NCBI GenBank assembly: GCA_964653655.1
Contig: CAZZHG010000052.1
Span: 1-37,950 of the forward strand
Length of the DNA stretch: 37,950 bases
Reading direction: 5' to 3'
DNA from: CAZZHG01 sp964653655
GTDB lineage: Bacteria > Bdellovibrionota > FAC87 > UBA2466
Part shown: one piece after another, positions 8,278 through 15,042 of the stretch
Layout of the letters: each line of letters starts with the position of its first letter
How positions within the stretch are numbered: the first letter of the stretch is position 1
The notes under the pieces: model-generated
Told to the model about the DNA's origin: nothing
Seen by the model: the letters and a program-made list of their open reading frames with translations, nothing else
The model's database searches: none
Translations under genes and position numbers: made by a program

Positions 8278-9522
8278 ATGCGAATCGGATTACCAATCAC
8301 TTTCATTCTTGCCACCGTGCTAATCGGAGCGCCAATCAGCGCCTTCGCCGAAGCCAACAGCATTTTGCTTCAGTACGTTTCCGTGAATGGAAGCGGTACG
8401 GGGCAGCTCGGTTACCGTAAGGATTTCGAAGGCACCCTTCGCGTCTATACGGCGGGCGGCACCAACCTGACCTCCACCGACAATCCCGGCGGCTATAACT
8501 TCCTGAGTGGGTATTGGCAGACCGCCTACGTGTACGCTGGTTACAACCTGACCCGCAACCTCGTTTCCGGCGAGCAGATCAAGCTTTGTCTCTCCACCGA
8601 CGCGAACGTTTGCTCGAACACGGTGACCGTGGAAACCATGTACGCGACTCTCACCTCGGTGAAAGCGGGTGAGGGGTTCGTGCAGTGGGCTTACAAGAAG
8701 AACTACGGCACCTGCGCCCATCCGTATTTCAATAGTCCCTCGTGGCAAATCGCGACCAACGGACCGAACGCCTGGTGCCAGACTCAGACGGCTACGGATT
8801 TCGTCGCTACCATCACGCAAGGAAGCTACACCCGCACCATCGTACCGGGCGATACGATCCATTTTCAGGGCGGTAACGGCGAAACGTCTTATGGCCCGGT
8901 GACCGTCGGAACGCTGGCTAACAAGGTGAAGCTCAACTACGTGCTTGTCGGCGACGGCAAGGTGAAGGTCAGCTACGACAAGAACTTCATCACCTGCGCT
9001 CACCTGGTGAGAATGAACAACCAATTGGTCCACGTACAAAACTGGTTCTGCGCCACTCAGGATAACGCGTGGGGCGGTATATCGGACGACCAGCGGGAAA
9101 CCATCGTCACCCAGAGCATCTCCGACTTCAGCACCCTCTACCCCGGCGAGCAGCTCAAGCTTTGCCACGGCAACAATCCCGGCGTTTGTTCCGCGCCGAT
9201 CAATGTGACGTCGACGGTTGTGGTGCCTCCGGAATCGGTGAAATTAGGCTACGTGCAAGTGGGCGGCGGCAAAGTGAAGATCAGCTACCGCAAGAATTTC
9301 AACACCTGTGTGCACTTGGTGCCGGTGGCCGGCTACCCCGTCTTCCATCTCAACAACCACTATTGCGACAGCGATAGGGACGTCGAGCTTTCCGTAAGCG
9401 ACAGCAACTGGTATTCGGTGCCCGCCGTGGGCTCGAAAGTGAAGCTGTGCCACGGCAACAACAGCGGCATCTGCTCCGCCATCGTCGAAGTCGAAGCGTT
9501 ACCTACCTTGGGCTGCCAGTAA
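8278..9522 (+). CDS. Secreted protein made of four Cys-bearing tandem repeats
   Basis: 414 residues. A signal peptide (cleavage near ISAFAEA) is followed by four repeats of about 90-105 residues, starting near 29, 122, 214 and 320. The best-kept elements are an opening YVxVGxGKVKxSY strand pair, then KNFxTCxHLV, and a closing VKLCHGNNxGICSA followed by a VxV strand. Repeats 3 and 4 are closest. Repeat 2 keeps KNYGTCAHPYF but not the closing motif, and repeat 1 keeps only the closing LCLSTDANVCS form. Conserved Cys pairs point to disulfide-stabilised beta domains outside the cytoplasm. I do not recognise the repeat. The gene has no close Shine-Dalgarno sequence and converges with the OPT transporter with no gap between stop codons. 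Confidence 0.75.
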   Translation: MRIGLPITFILATVLIGAPISAFAEANSILLQYVSVNGSGTGQLGYRKDFEGTLRVYTAGGTNLTSTDNPGGYNFLSGYWQTAYVYAGYNLTRNLVSGEQIKLCLSTDANVCSNTVTVETMYATLTSVKAGEGFVQWAYKKNYGTCAHPYFNSPSWQIATNGPNAWCQTQTATDFVATITQGSYTRTIVPGDTIHFQGGNGETSYGPVTVGTLANKVKLNYVLVGDGKVKVSYDKNFITCAHLVRMNNQLVHVQNWFCATQDNAWGGISDDQRETIVTQSISDFSTLYPGEQLKLCHGNNPGVCSAPINVTSTVVVPPESVKLGYVQVGGGKVKISYRKNFNTCVHLVPVAGYPVFHLNNHYCDSDRDVELSVSDSNWYSVPAVGSKVKLCHGNNSGICSAIVEVEALPTLGCQ

Positions 9523-11700
9523 TCAAGCCTTCTTAGCCTTACTCGTACCCACTTTGAAAAGGACCGCCATCATCGCCGAGAAGGCGAGGGCGGGTACCCA
9601 CGTGTTCTCGAGAAGCGCCGGGTTCTTCAGGCTCATGTCGAGCATCTCGCTCCAATGGCTCTGGATGGACAGTACCGCGAGAGCAATCCCCGCGATGGAG
9701 CCGCCGGCGATCAACCCGGAAGAGAACAGAATGCCCGGACCGGTTTCCGCGTCCTCGTCGCTCACCTTGCGGCCACCTTGGCGGCGCGCGAGTACCTTAT
9801 CGACGATAAAGCGGATGACTCCGCCGAAGAAGATAGGGGCCGAGGCCGACAGCGGCAGATACACGCCCACCGCGAACGGCAACGAGGCTATCCCGCAGAG
9901 CTCCAGTACGACGGCGATCGAGACGCCGAGGAGCACGAGACCCCAAGGGAGTTTCTGTGTCAGGATGCCGTCGATGATGAGCGACATCAGGCGCGCCTTC
10001 GGTGCTTCGTACTTCTGGACGGAGGCGCCGTTGTCGCGCGTTTTCAAGTTTCCGTTGATGCCGGGATCCACGAGGTACTGGAGGGCTCCGGAGTCATCGA
10101 CCAGATACTTGCCGGGAGAAAGCTTCGACATCGGTCCCGTAGCGGGGGTTTCCGACAGGCGGAACACGCGGTACTCGGCTTTGTCGTTTTCGAACGCGGG
10201 ATCGCGGACCTTTTCCTTCTGGGTCAGGGACGCGACGTTCTCGACGACGATGCCTTCGGGAATGGCCTTTTTGGAGTAAATCGTCGAGGCGTCGTTCAGC
10301 TCGTTCAGCGTGTAACCGATGACGAGGGCCGAGGTCAGCACGCCGATCAGAAGCGAAATCTGCTGGGCGCTGGGAGTCGCCCCGACGAGATAACCGGTCT
10401 TCAGATCCTGCGAGGTGGTGCCGCCGTTCGAGGCCGCGACGCACACGATGGCGGCGATGCTCAGCGCCGTCACCCGGTAGGGCCCGTCGACCCAGCCGAG
10501 GGCGAGAAAGACGAGGCTCGTGATGAGAAGGGTGGCCACCGTCATGCCGGAGATGGGATTGGACGAGGACCCGATCTCTCCGGTGAGGCGGGAGCTGACC
10601 GTCACGAAGAGAAATCCGAACAGCACGATGAGAACCGAGCCGACGAGGTTCAAGTGCAGGGATGGGGCGACCCAAAGGGCGATGATGAGGATGAGGCATC
10701 CGATCAAAACGTAGCTCATCGGCAGGTCGTGCTCGGTCCGCAAAACTTTGGCCACCTTCGATCCCTTGGTCTTGAGGCTTCCGAGGCCCGCCTTCGCTCC
10801 GCGGATAATCGTCGGCAAACTCTGAAAGAGGCTGATGATGCCGCCCGCGGCCACCGCTCCGGCGCCGATGTAGAGCACGTAGGAACGCCAGATTTCGTGG
10901 GTGGACATCTGGGCGATGGTCTTCGTCGCCGGAAAGAGCGGGGAGGCGAGGCCTTGCCCGAACAGCACGATCATCGGTGTAAGCACCCAGCTGGATAGGA
11001 TGCCGCCGGCGACCATGATGCAAGCGATGCGCGGTCCGATGATGTAGCCGACGCCGAGCAGCTCCGGCGAAACTTCCGCCGCCACCGTCGCTCCCTTGAA
11101 AAAGCTGATCGCCTTTTCCGGAACGTCGGTCCACAGCTTCATGCCGAGGTTGAGAAACTTGTAGCCGAGGCCGAGAAAGAAACCGCCGAAAACCGTCTTG
11201 GCGCTCGTGCCCCCGCGCTCGCCCGCCTGCAGAACCTCCGCGCAGGCCGTTCCTTCCGGATAGGCCAACTGGCCGTGGGACTTCACGATGAGAGCGTATC
11301 GAAGCGGAATCATCATGAGCACGCCGAGCAGGCCGCCGAGGACCGCGACCAGCATGATGCGGGTCATTTCCATTTCGTAGCCGAGAATGAGAAGGGCCGG
11401 CATCGTGACCGCGACGCCGAAGGCGATGGACTCGCCCGCGGAACCCGTGGTCTGCACGATGTTGTTTTCCAGAATCGTGGCCCGCTTCAAGCCGAACACT
11501 TTCGATAGCCCGCGAAAGAGCGTGATGGAGAGAACCGCCACAGGAATCGAAGCGCTCACCGTCATTCCCACCTTTAGAGCGAGATATAAGGAGGAGGCGC
11601 CGAAAACTATTCCGAGAACCACGCCCATCAGGACGGGCATAAGGGTGAGCTCGGCAAGTTTCGACGACGCGGGAACGAAAGGCTTGAAGTCATGAGCCAT
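9523..11700 (-). CDS. OPT family oligopeptide / metal-chelate transporter
   Basis: 725-residue inner-membrane transporter with about 15 hydrophobic segments. Family signatures: GMTVSASIPVAVLS near the N-terminus, SAGESIAFGVAVTMPAL, YPEGTACAEVLQAGE, and NGGTTSQDLKTGYLVGATP in the second half. Bacterial OPT proteins import peptides or iron-chelate-like compounds with proton coupling; the substrate here cannot be told. A hydrophilic loop of about 110 residues (from KKAIPEG to KYEAPKA) sits before the last helices, as in other bacterial members. The start at 11700 (MAHDFKPF) is chosen over an upstream frame extension because GAGGTG lies 5 bases before it and a promoter sits just upstream. Confident on family. 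Confidence 0.92.
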   Translation of the reverse strand: MAHDFKPFVPASSKLAELTLMPVLMGVVLGIVFGASSLYLALKVGMTVSASIPVAVLSITLFRGLSKVFGLKRATILENNIVQTTGSAGESIAFGVAVTMPALLILGYEMEMTRIMLVAVLGGLLGVLMMIPLRYALIVKSHGQLAYPEGTACAEVLQAGERGGTSAKTVFGGFFLGLGYKFLNLGMKLWTDVPEKAISFFKGATVAAEVSPELLGVGYIIGPRIACIMVAGGILSSWVLTPMIVLFGQGLASPLFPATKTIAQMSTHEIWRSYVLYIGAGAVAAGGIISLFQSLPTIIRGAKAGLGSLKTKGSKVAKVLRTEHDLPMSYVLIGCLILIIALWVAPSLHLNLVGSVLIVLFGFLFVTVSSRLTGEIGSSSNPISGMTVATLLITSLVFLALGWVDGPYRVTALSIAAIVCVAASNGGTTSQDLKTGYLVGATPSAQQISLLIGVLTSALVIGYTLNELNDASTIYSKKAIPEGIVVENVASLTQKEKVRDPAFENDKAEYRVFRLSETPATGPMSKLSPGKYLVDDSGALQYLVDPGINGNLKTRDNGASVQKYEAPKARLMSLIIDGILTQKLPWGLVLLGVSIAVVLELCGIASLPFAVGVYLPLSASAPIFFGGVIRFIVDKVLARRQGGRKVSDEDAETGPGILFSSGLIAGGSIAGIALAVLSIQSHWSEMLDMSLKNPALLENTWVPALAFSAMMAVLFKVGTSKAKKA

Positions 11701-11730
11701 TGGGCACCTCGGGAAGAAAGCTAAGGAGTC

Positions 11731-11759
11731 AGAATAATTAGCACTTCGCGTCAAGTCAA
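11731..11759 (-). promoter_or_regulatory. Sigma70-type promoter of the OPT transporter gene
   Basis: On the minus strand, TTGACT (11754-11759), a 17-base spacer and TATTCT (11731-11736). Predicted transcription start about 11724, giving a leader of about 24 bases that contains the GAGGTG ribosome-binding site. Confidence 0.7.
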
Positions 11760-11786
11760 ACCATCCGTCCGCGGACCGTGGGGATA

Positions 11787-11792
11787 TATAAT
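11787..11792 (+). promoter_or_regulatory. -10 box of a leaderless cysQ transcript
   Basis: A consensus TATAAT lies 6 bases before GTG 11799, exactly where transcription should begin. The sequence 17 bases upstream (11764-11769) is a poor -35, so an activator or an extended -10 may compensate. Confidence 0.5.
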
Positions 11793-11798
11793 GTGGCG

Positions 11799-12569
11799 GT
11801 GTCGGACACACTCAGCCAACTGCGCGCGGCCTCGGTAGAGGCCGGTAAGATTTTGATGAAGCACTACGGTTCGCCGACGCTCGAGGTGAGAAGAAAGCCC
11901 GACGACAGCCAGGTGACCGACGCAGACGTCGCCTCCTCGAAATTCCTGGCGGCCGCTCTTCCGAAGATAATCGCCTCTCCCGTCTTTTGTGAGGAGGCCG
12001 TCATCCCTTTCGAAACTCGCCGCCATTGGAAAGAGTACTGGCTGGTGGATCCTCTGGATGGGACGAAGGATTTTCTCGCCGGACAAAAGGATTTCACGGT
12101 TTGCATCGCGCTCATCCGGGACGGACGGCCGTGGCTTGCCGTCATTCACGCTCCCGCCCTCGGGGAAACCTTCGAGGCGGAGCGGGGCAACGGCGCCTAT
12201 AGAGTTCGTGGCTCGGATCGCGCGCGTCTTTCGGTGGCGGCCGGCCCCCCTTGGCGGGCGGTGCGAAGCCGGTTCCACGACGGCGGCGAGACCGACGCTT
12301 TTTTCGAGAGGAACGGGATAACGAATGCTTTACCCGTGGGGTCGGCTTTGAAGTTCGGACGGGTGGCGGAAGGTTCGGCGAACGTGTTCGTTCGGATGAA
12401 GGGATGCCATGAGTGGGATGTCGCTTCCGGTGAGCTTATCGTCGAGGAAGCGGGGGGAACGGTGCGCTCGCTTCCCGAAGGGGAAGCTCTCGCCTACAAC
12501 ACGCCGGAGGCGAAGGTGAAACCCTTTCTCGCCTGCGGCGGGGATCCGAAGTCGTTTCGTTTCAGCTGA
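11799..12569 (+). CDS. cysQ: 3'(2'),5'-bisphosphate nucleotidase, CysQ type
   Basis: 256 residues, near the usual CysQ length. It belongs to the lithium-sensitive inositol-monophosphatase superfamily, whose CysQ branch hydrolyses PAP (3'-phosphoadenosine 5'-phosphate) to AMP and so recycles a by-product of sulfate assimilation. The metal-binding motif DPLDGTKDF starts at D84, the upstream Glu is in FCEEAV, and the second motif EWDVASGELIVEEAGG starts at E205. All metal ligands are present. GTG 11799 is chosen among three in-frame GTG codons because the -10 box overlaps or abuts the earlier ones; this start would give a leaderless mRNA. No other sulfate-assimilation gene is nearby. An inositol-phosphatase activity is the main alternative. 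Confidence 0.88.
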   Translation: MSDTLSQLRAASVEAGKILMKHYGSPTLEVRRKPDDSQVTDADVASSKFLAAALPKIIASPVFCEEAVIPFETRRHWKEYWLVDPLDGTKDFLAGQKDFTVCIALIRDGRPWLAVIHAPALGETFEAERGNGAYRVRGSDRARLSVAAGPPWRAVRSRFHDGGETDAFFERNGITNALPVGSALKFGRVAEGSANVFVRMKGCHEWDVASGELIVEEAGGTVRSLPEGEALAYNTPEAKVKPFLACGGDPKSFRFS

Positions 12570-12596
12570 GGGCGGGGGGGGGGCGAGGAGAGATCG

Positions 12597-12960
12597 CCAT
12601 GGCTTCGCTCAACGGGATTGGGAGCCTTCCGACGCTGGTGAAGTGAGACGGTTCCAGCATTCTCAGCGGAACCTATGTGCGACGTCGGCGTCTCACAGGC
12701 TTCGCCATCTAGTTGGATTCGGAATTTCGGACTTAAAGTTTTTGTTTTTGTTCGAACCAAAACAGAAGAAATTTATCTTCTAGTGGGAGCGTTGGCTTGG
12801 GGGTGTTCCTAGTCGGGCCTTTTGAGGCGGCCCCGTGCAAAGAGCAGCTAGGACTTGCTTAACGCGGACTTCTTATAAGAGGCGCGCCGATCCCGCCGCC
12901 AATCTAAGCGCGACAGCACCAGCGTCGGAAGGCTCCCAATCCCGTTGAGCGAAGCCATGG
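12597..12960. repeat. 44-bp perfect inverted repeat enclosing 276 bases
   Basis: The left arm 12597-12640 is exactly the reverse complement of the right arm 12917-12960; the match stops sharply on both sides. Read outward from ATGG, each arm encodes MASLNGIGSLPTLV; on the left this frame ends two codons later, on the right it continues. No transposase or target-site duplication is visible. It could be a MITE-like element, the scar of an inverted partial gene duplication, or an assembly artefact near the G-run. Confidence 0.8.
12643..12696 (+). repeat. Nested double hairpin, possible structured RNA
   Basis: An outer stem GTGAGACG (12643-12650) with CGTCTCAC (12689-12696) encloses an inner stem GTTCC (12651-12655) with GGAAC (12668-12672), directly stacked on the 5' side. 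Both stems are perfect. It begins right at the inner edge of the left 44-bp arm. Confidence 0.4.
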
Positions 12961-12970
12961 CAACTCCCAT
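12848..12970 (-). pseudogene. Short ORF, probable gene remnant spanning the right repeat arm
   Basis: From ATG 12970 the minus strand encodes 40 residues, MGVAMASLNGIGSLPTLVLS then RLDWRRDRRASYKKSALSKS, ending at TAG 12848-12850. The frame is open further upstream to a TGA at 13046-13048, and the extra residues (for example RLSQIALGLSDRGLPLQC) look protein-like. This suggests the 3' end of a decayed gene rather than a new small gene. No ribosome-binding site is evident. I do not recognise the family; a transposase C-terminus is possible but not shown. Confidence 0.35.
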
Positions 12971-13035
12971 CACGCACTGAAGAGGCAAACCCCGATCCGA
13001 AAGGCCGAGCGCAATCTGGGAAAGCCGGTTACCGC

Positions 13036-13059
13036 GGAACTCTCCTCAAGGAGAGTTCC
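13036..13059. repeat. Perfect 10-bp hairpin with TCAA loop
   Basis: GGAACTCTCC (13036-13045), TCAA, GGAGAGTTCC (13050-13059). No U-run on either side, so not a classical intrinsic terminator. It lies just upstream, on the minus strand, of the gene remnant. Confidence 0.5.
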
Positions 13060-13118
13060 TCAGGCCCAGGTCAAGCACCAGGTCGTCAGCGCGGACCAGA
13101 CTCACGCTGGGAACCAGC

Positions 13119-13166
13119 AAAAAAAAACGGTGCCCGGCGGGCTCGCGCCCAAGTCCGGACACCGTT
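13119..13166 (-). terminator. Rho-independent terminator of the small secreted protein gene
   Basis: On the minus strand AACGGTGTCCGG pairs with CCGGGCACCGTT (one wobble position), followed by nine T. Plus-strand coordinates: arms 13126-13137 and 13155-13166, A-run 13119-13127. Confidence 0.88.
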
Positions 13167-13179
13167 CAAGACGAGACTC

Positions 13180-13485
13180 TTAGCAACCGCCGCAGAAACG
13201 GCGTCCGAAGAGGAACGCGCGGCGATTTTGGCGGCGGAAAGCTCCGCGGCCGAAGAGGAACTGACGGACCGGCGTGAAGCCGGGCAGTCCGAGCGAGCGC
13301 CGGATGGGCGCTGCGAAAACAAGTTTCGGGAACCGGCCGACGGGGCCGAAGAAGGCGGGGCGAACCACGCCGAACCGCCCGGCCGCCACGAATCCACCGC
13401 CGCAACCGTGCGGGCCGCAGGCGAAAGCCGGAGCTTCGCTGATGGTGCCCACCACCAAGAGAACCAATAACATGAACTTACGCAT
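13180..13485 (-). CDS. Small secreted Gly/Phe/Arg-rich Cys protein
   Basis: 101 residues. A signal peptide (MRKFMLLVLLVVGTISEAPA) is followed by a mature part of about 80 residues rich in Gly, Phe, Arg and Pro, with Cys motifs at both ends: ACGPHGCGGG at the start and RRFCGGC at the end. The mature protein would be strongly basic. The start is supported by an AGGTAGGA-like ribosome-binding site a few bases upstream. A strong terminator follows 14 bases after the stop and a 7-bp hairpin (13514-13536) lies in the leader, so this is a complete, expressed-looking single gene. Function unknown; a surface-binding, envelope or peptide-toxin-like role are guesses. Confidence 0.7.
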   Translation of the reverse strand: MRKFMLLVLLVVGTISEAPAFACGPHGCGGGFVAAGRFGVVRPAFFGPVGRFPKLVFAAPIRRSLGLPGFTPVRQFLFGRGAFRRQNRRAFLFGRRFCGGC

Positions 13486-13513
13486 TTCCTACCTCTCGAT
13501 AAAACAAGCCTAC

Positions 13514-13536
13514 GGCCGGAAAACACGTGTCCGGCC
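13514..13536 (-). promoter_or_regulatory. Hairpin in the leader of the small secreted protein gene
   Basis: GGCCGGA (13514-13520) pairs with TCCGGCC (13530-13536) around a 9-base loop, 29 bases upstream of the minus-strand start. The rest of 13486-13721 holds no gene. Confidence 0.35.
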
Positions 13537-13721
13537 CGATCTTCCCTAGAGCAATTCGAGGGCCAGCTTCGGCGACCTTTACACGCAGATAACGTGGAAT
13601 CCGTATTCCCAAAAGTGACAAGTTTAGGCACCGATGGCTGACAACCTCCTGGAAAACCGGTCCCTACGGTCTCCCCTCGGGGGTTCGCGATGTGGTAAGC
13701 CTCAAGCCGAGGAGAGGGCGG

Positions 13722-14828
13722 ATGAAGCGAAAGGCACTCATCGTATTTGGAACCCGGCCCGAGGTCATTAAAATGGCCCCGGTGGTGCGGGCGTGCGTGG
13801 AGTCCTCCTCCCTCGAGCCCGTGACCTGCGCCACCGCCCAGCACCGGGATCTCCTCGACCAGGAGCTCGGCTTCCTGGAAATCCGCCCGGATTTCGATCT
13901 CAATCTGATGAAGCCGAATCAGGATCTCTTCGACATCACGGCGAGCGCGCTCGTCGGCATGAAGGAAGTGCTCGCTCAGGTTAAGCCCAGCGTGGTTCTC
14001 GTCCAGGGCGACACGACGACCGCGTTCGTCGCGGGGCTTGCCGCCTACTATTTCAAGATTCCCGTTGGCCACGTGGAAGCGGGGCTTCGCACCGGCGACA
14101 TCTATTCGCCGTTTCCGGAAGAGATCAACCGGCGGCTCATCGGAACCTTCGCCGCTTTTCATTTCGCCCCGACCGAGCGGTCAGTGGAGAATCTAAAACG
14201 GGAAAACGTCGATTTATCGACGATACACCGCACGGGCAATACCGGCATCGACAGCCTTCTTTGGGCGGCGGCGAAAAATCACCGCTTCGAGGAGCTGGGG
14301 CGTCTGTACGCGGGCAAGAAACTCGTGCTCATGACTTCGCACCGCCGCGAGAATTTCGGCGAGCCCATGCTCCGTTCGTTCACGGCGGTGCGCGGATTCG
14401 CCGAGCGCCATCCGGATCACCAGATCGTTTATCCGGTCCATCCGAACCCGAACGTGAAGCAGACCGCGGAAAAAGTTTTCGGCGGCGTCGGCAACGTTTC
14501 CCTCGTCGCTCCCCTGAAATACGGCGAGCTCGTTCAGGCGCTCAAAGATTGCCGTTTCGTCGTCACCGACTCGGGCGGCCTTCAGGAAGAGGCGCCCACT
14601 TTCGGAAAGCCGGTCGTGGTACTACGCGACAACACCGAACGGCCCGAAGCGGTGGACGCCGGTTGCGCCCGGCTCGTCGGTACCGACTCGAGCCTCATCA
14701 CCGATACTCTCGAGGAGCTGGCCCGTCCGGGTTCCGCCCTCTACGACTCGATGGCGAAAGCCCACAACCCCTTTGGGGACGGGAAAGCCTCGGGCCGCAT
14801 CATTCAACTTCTCGAACAGTCTCTGTAA
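13722..14828 (+). CDS. wecB: UDP-N-acetylglucosamine 2-epimerase (non-hydrolysing)
   Basis: 368 residues, the usual length. It interconverts UDP-GlcNAc and UDP-ManNAc in the cytoplasm and supplies precursors for surface polysaccharide, enterobacterial-common-antigen-like or teichoic-type glycans. Signature motifs are intact: FGTRPEVIKMAPV at the N-terminus, QHRDLLDQ, QGDTTTAF (near 95), GHVEAGLRTGD (E119), SPFPEEINRRL, TSHRRENFGE (H207), VHPNPNV, and TDSGGLQEEAP with RDNTERPEA. ATG 13722 is preferred over a longer frame because GAGGAGAGG lies just upstream. No other sugar-nucleotide or glycosyltransferase gene lies beside it, so the end product is unknown. Confidence 0.95.
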   Translation: MKRKALIVFGTRPEVIKMAPVVRACVESSSLEPVTCATAQHRDLLDQELGFLEIRPDFDLNLMKPNQDLFDITASALVGMKEVLAQVKPSVVLVQGDTTTAFVAGLAAYYFKIPVGHVEAGLRTGDIYSPFPEEINRRLIGTFAAFHFAPTERSVENLKRENVDLSTIHRTGNTGIDSLLWAAAKNHRFEELGRLYAGKKLVLMTSHRRENFGEPMLRSFTAVRGFAERHPDHQIVYPVHPNPNVKQTAEKVFGGVGNVSLVAPLKYGELVQALKDCRFVVTDSGGLQEEAPTFGKPVVVLRDNTERPEAVDAGCARLVGTDSSLITDTLEELARPGSALYDSMAKAHNPFGDGKASGRIIQLLEQSL

Positions 14829-14937
14829 GTTAGCCTTCCCAGGGCCGCATTGTGCGCAAACCCTCACAATTGGCGTTCCAGGGCCTCAGCCTGGACATTG
14901 TCAGGGTAACTTCACAGGCTTTGACTCGGCGCGCTGA

Positions 14938-15016
14938 TATAATGAATAAGTTAGGAAATCTCCACTTTTGAGACCTTCAGACCTGATGGTCCTTACCGAG
15001 AATTAGATTAGGACCA
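14938..15016 (+). promoter_or_regulatory. TATAAT box and leader hairpin upstream of the giant surface protein
   Basis: A consensus TATAAT (14938-14943) would start transcription near 14950, giving a leader of about 93 bases. Within it TGGTCCT (14987-14993) pairs with AGGACCA (15010-15016) around 16 bases, and GACC/GGTC can extend the stem across a bulge. No good -35 is spaced correctly. The rest of 14829-15042 holds no gene. Confidence 0.5.
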
Positions 15017-15042
15017 GGTCATATTCGGTACGTCGGTTGAGC

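Larger units (their letters stand above)
12570..13118. other. Gene-poor patch with inverted repeats and hairpins
   Basis: About 550 bases with no intact gene. It opens with a run of ten G (12574-12583) five bases after the cysQ stop. It then holds both arms of a 44-bp perfect inverted repeat, a nested double hairpin (12643-12696), an A/T-rich stretch around 12735-12780 with a small AGAAGA/TCTTCT hairpin (12764-12781), a minus-strand gene remnant, and a perfect 10-bp hairpin. The A/T-rich part differs from the surrounding GC-rich DNA, consistent with foreign or decayed DNA. Confidence 0.6.

Noticed and set aside
12570..13118. A housekeeping RNA (RNase P RNA, tmRNA, SRP RNA, 6S) or retron RNA
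   Set aside because: None of the conserved sequence signatures of these RNAs is recognisable and no reverse transcriptase gene is nearby.
14921..14943. TTGACT next to TATAAT upstream of the giant gene as a complete promoter
   Set aside because: The spacer is only 11 bases, too short for sigma70; only the TATAAT is kept as a candidate.
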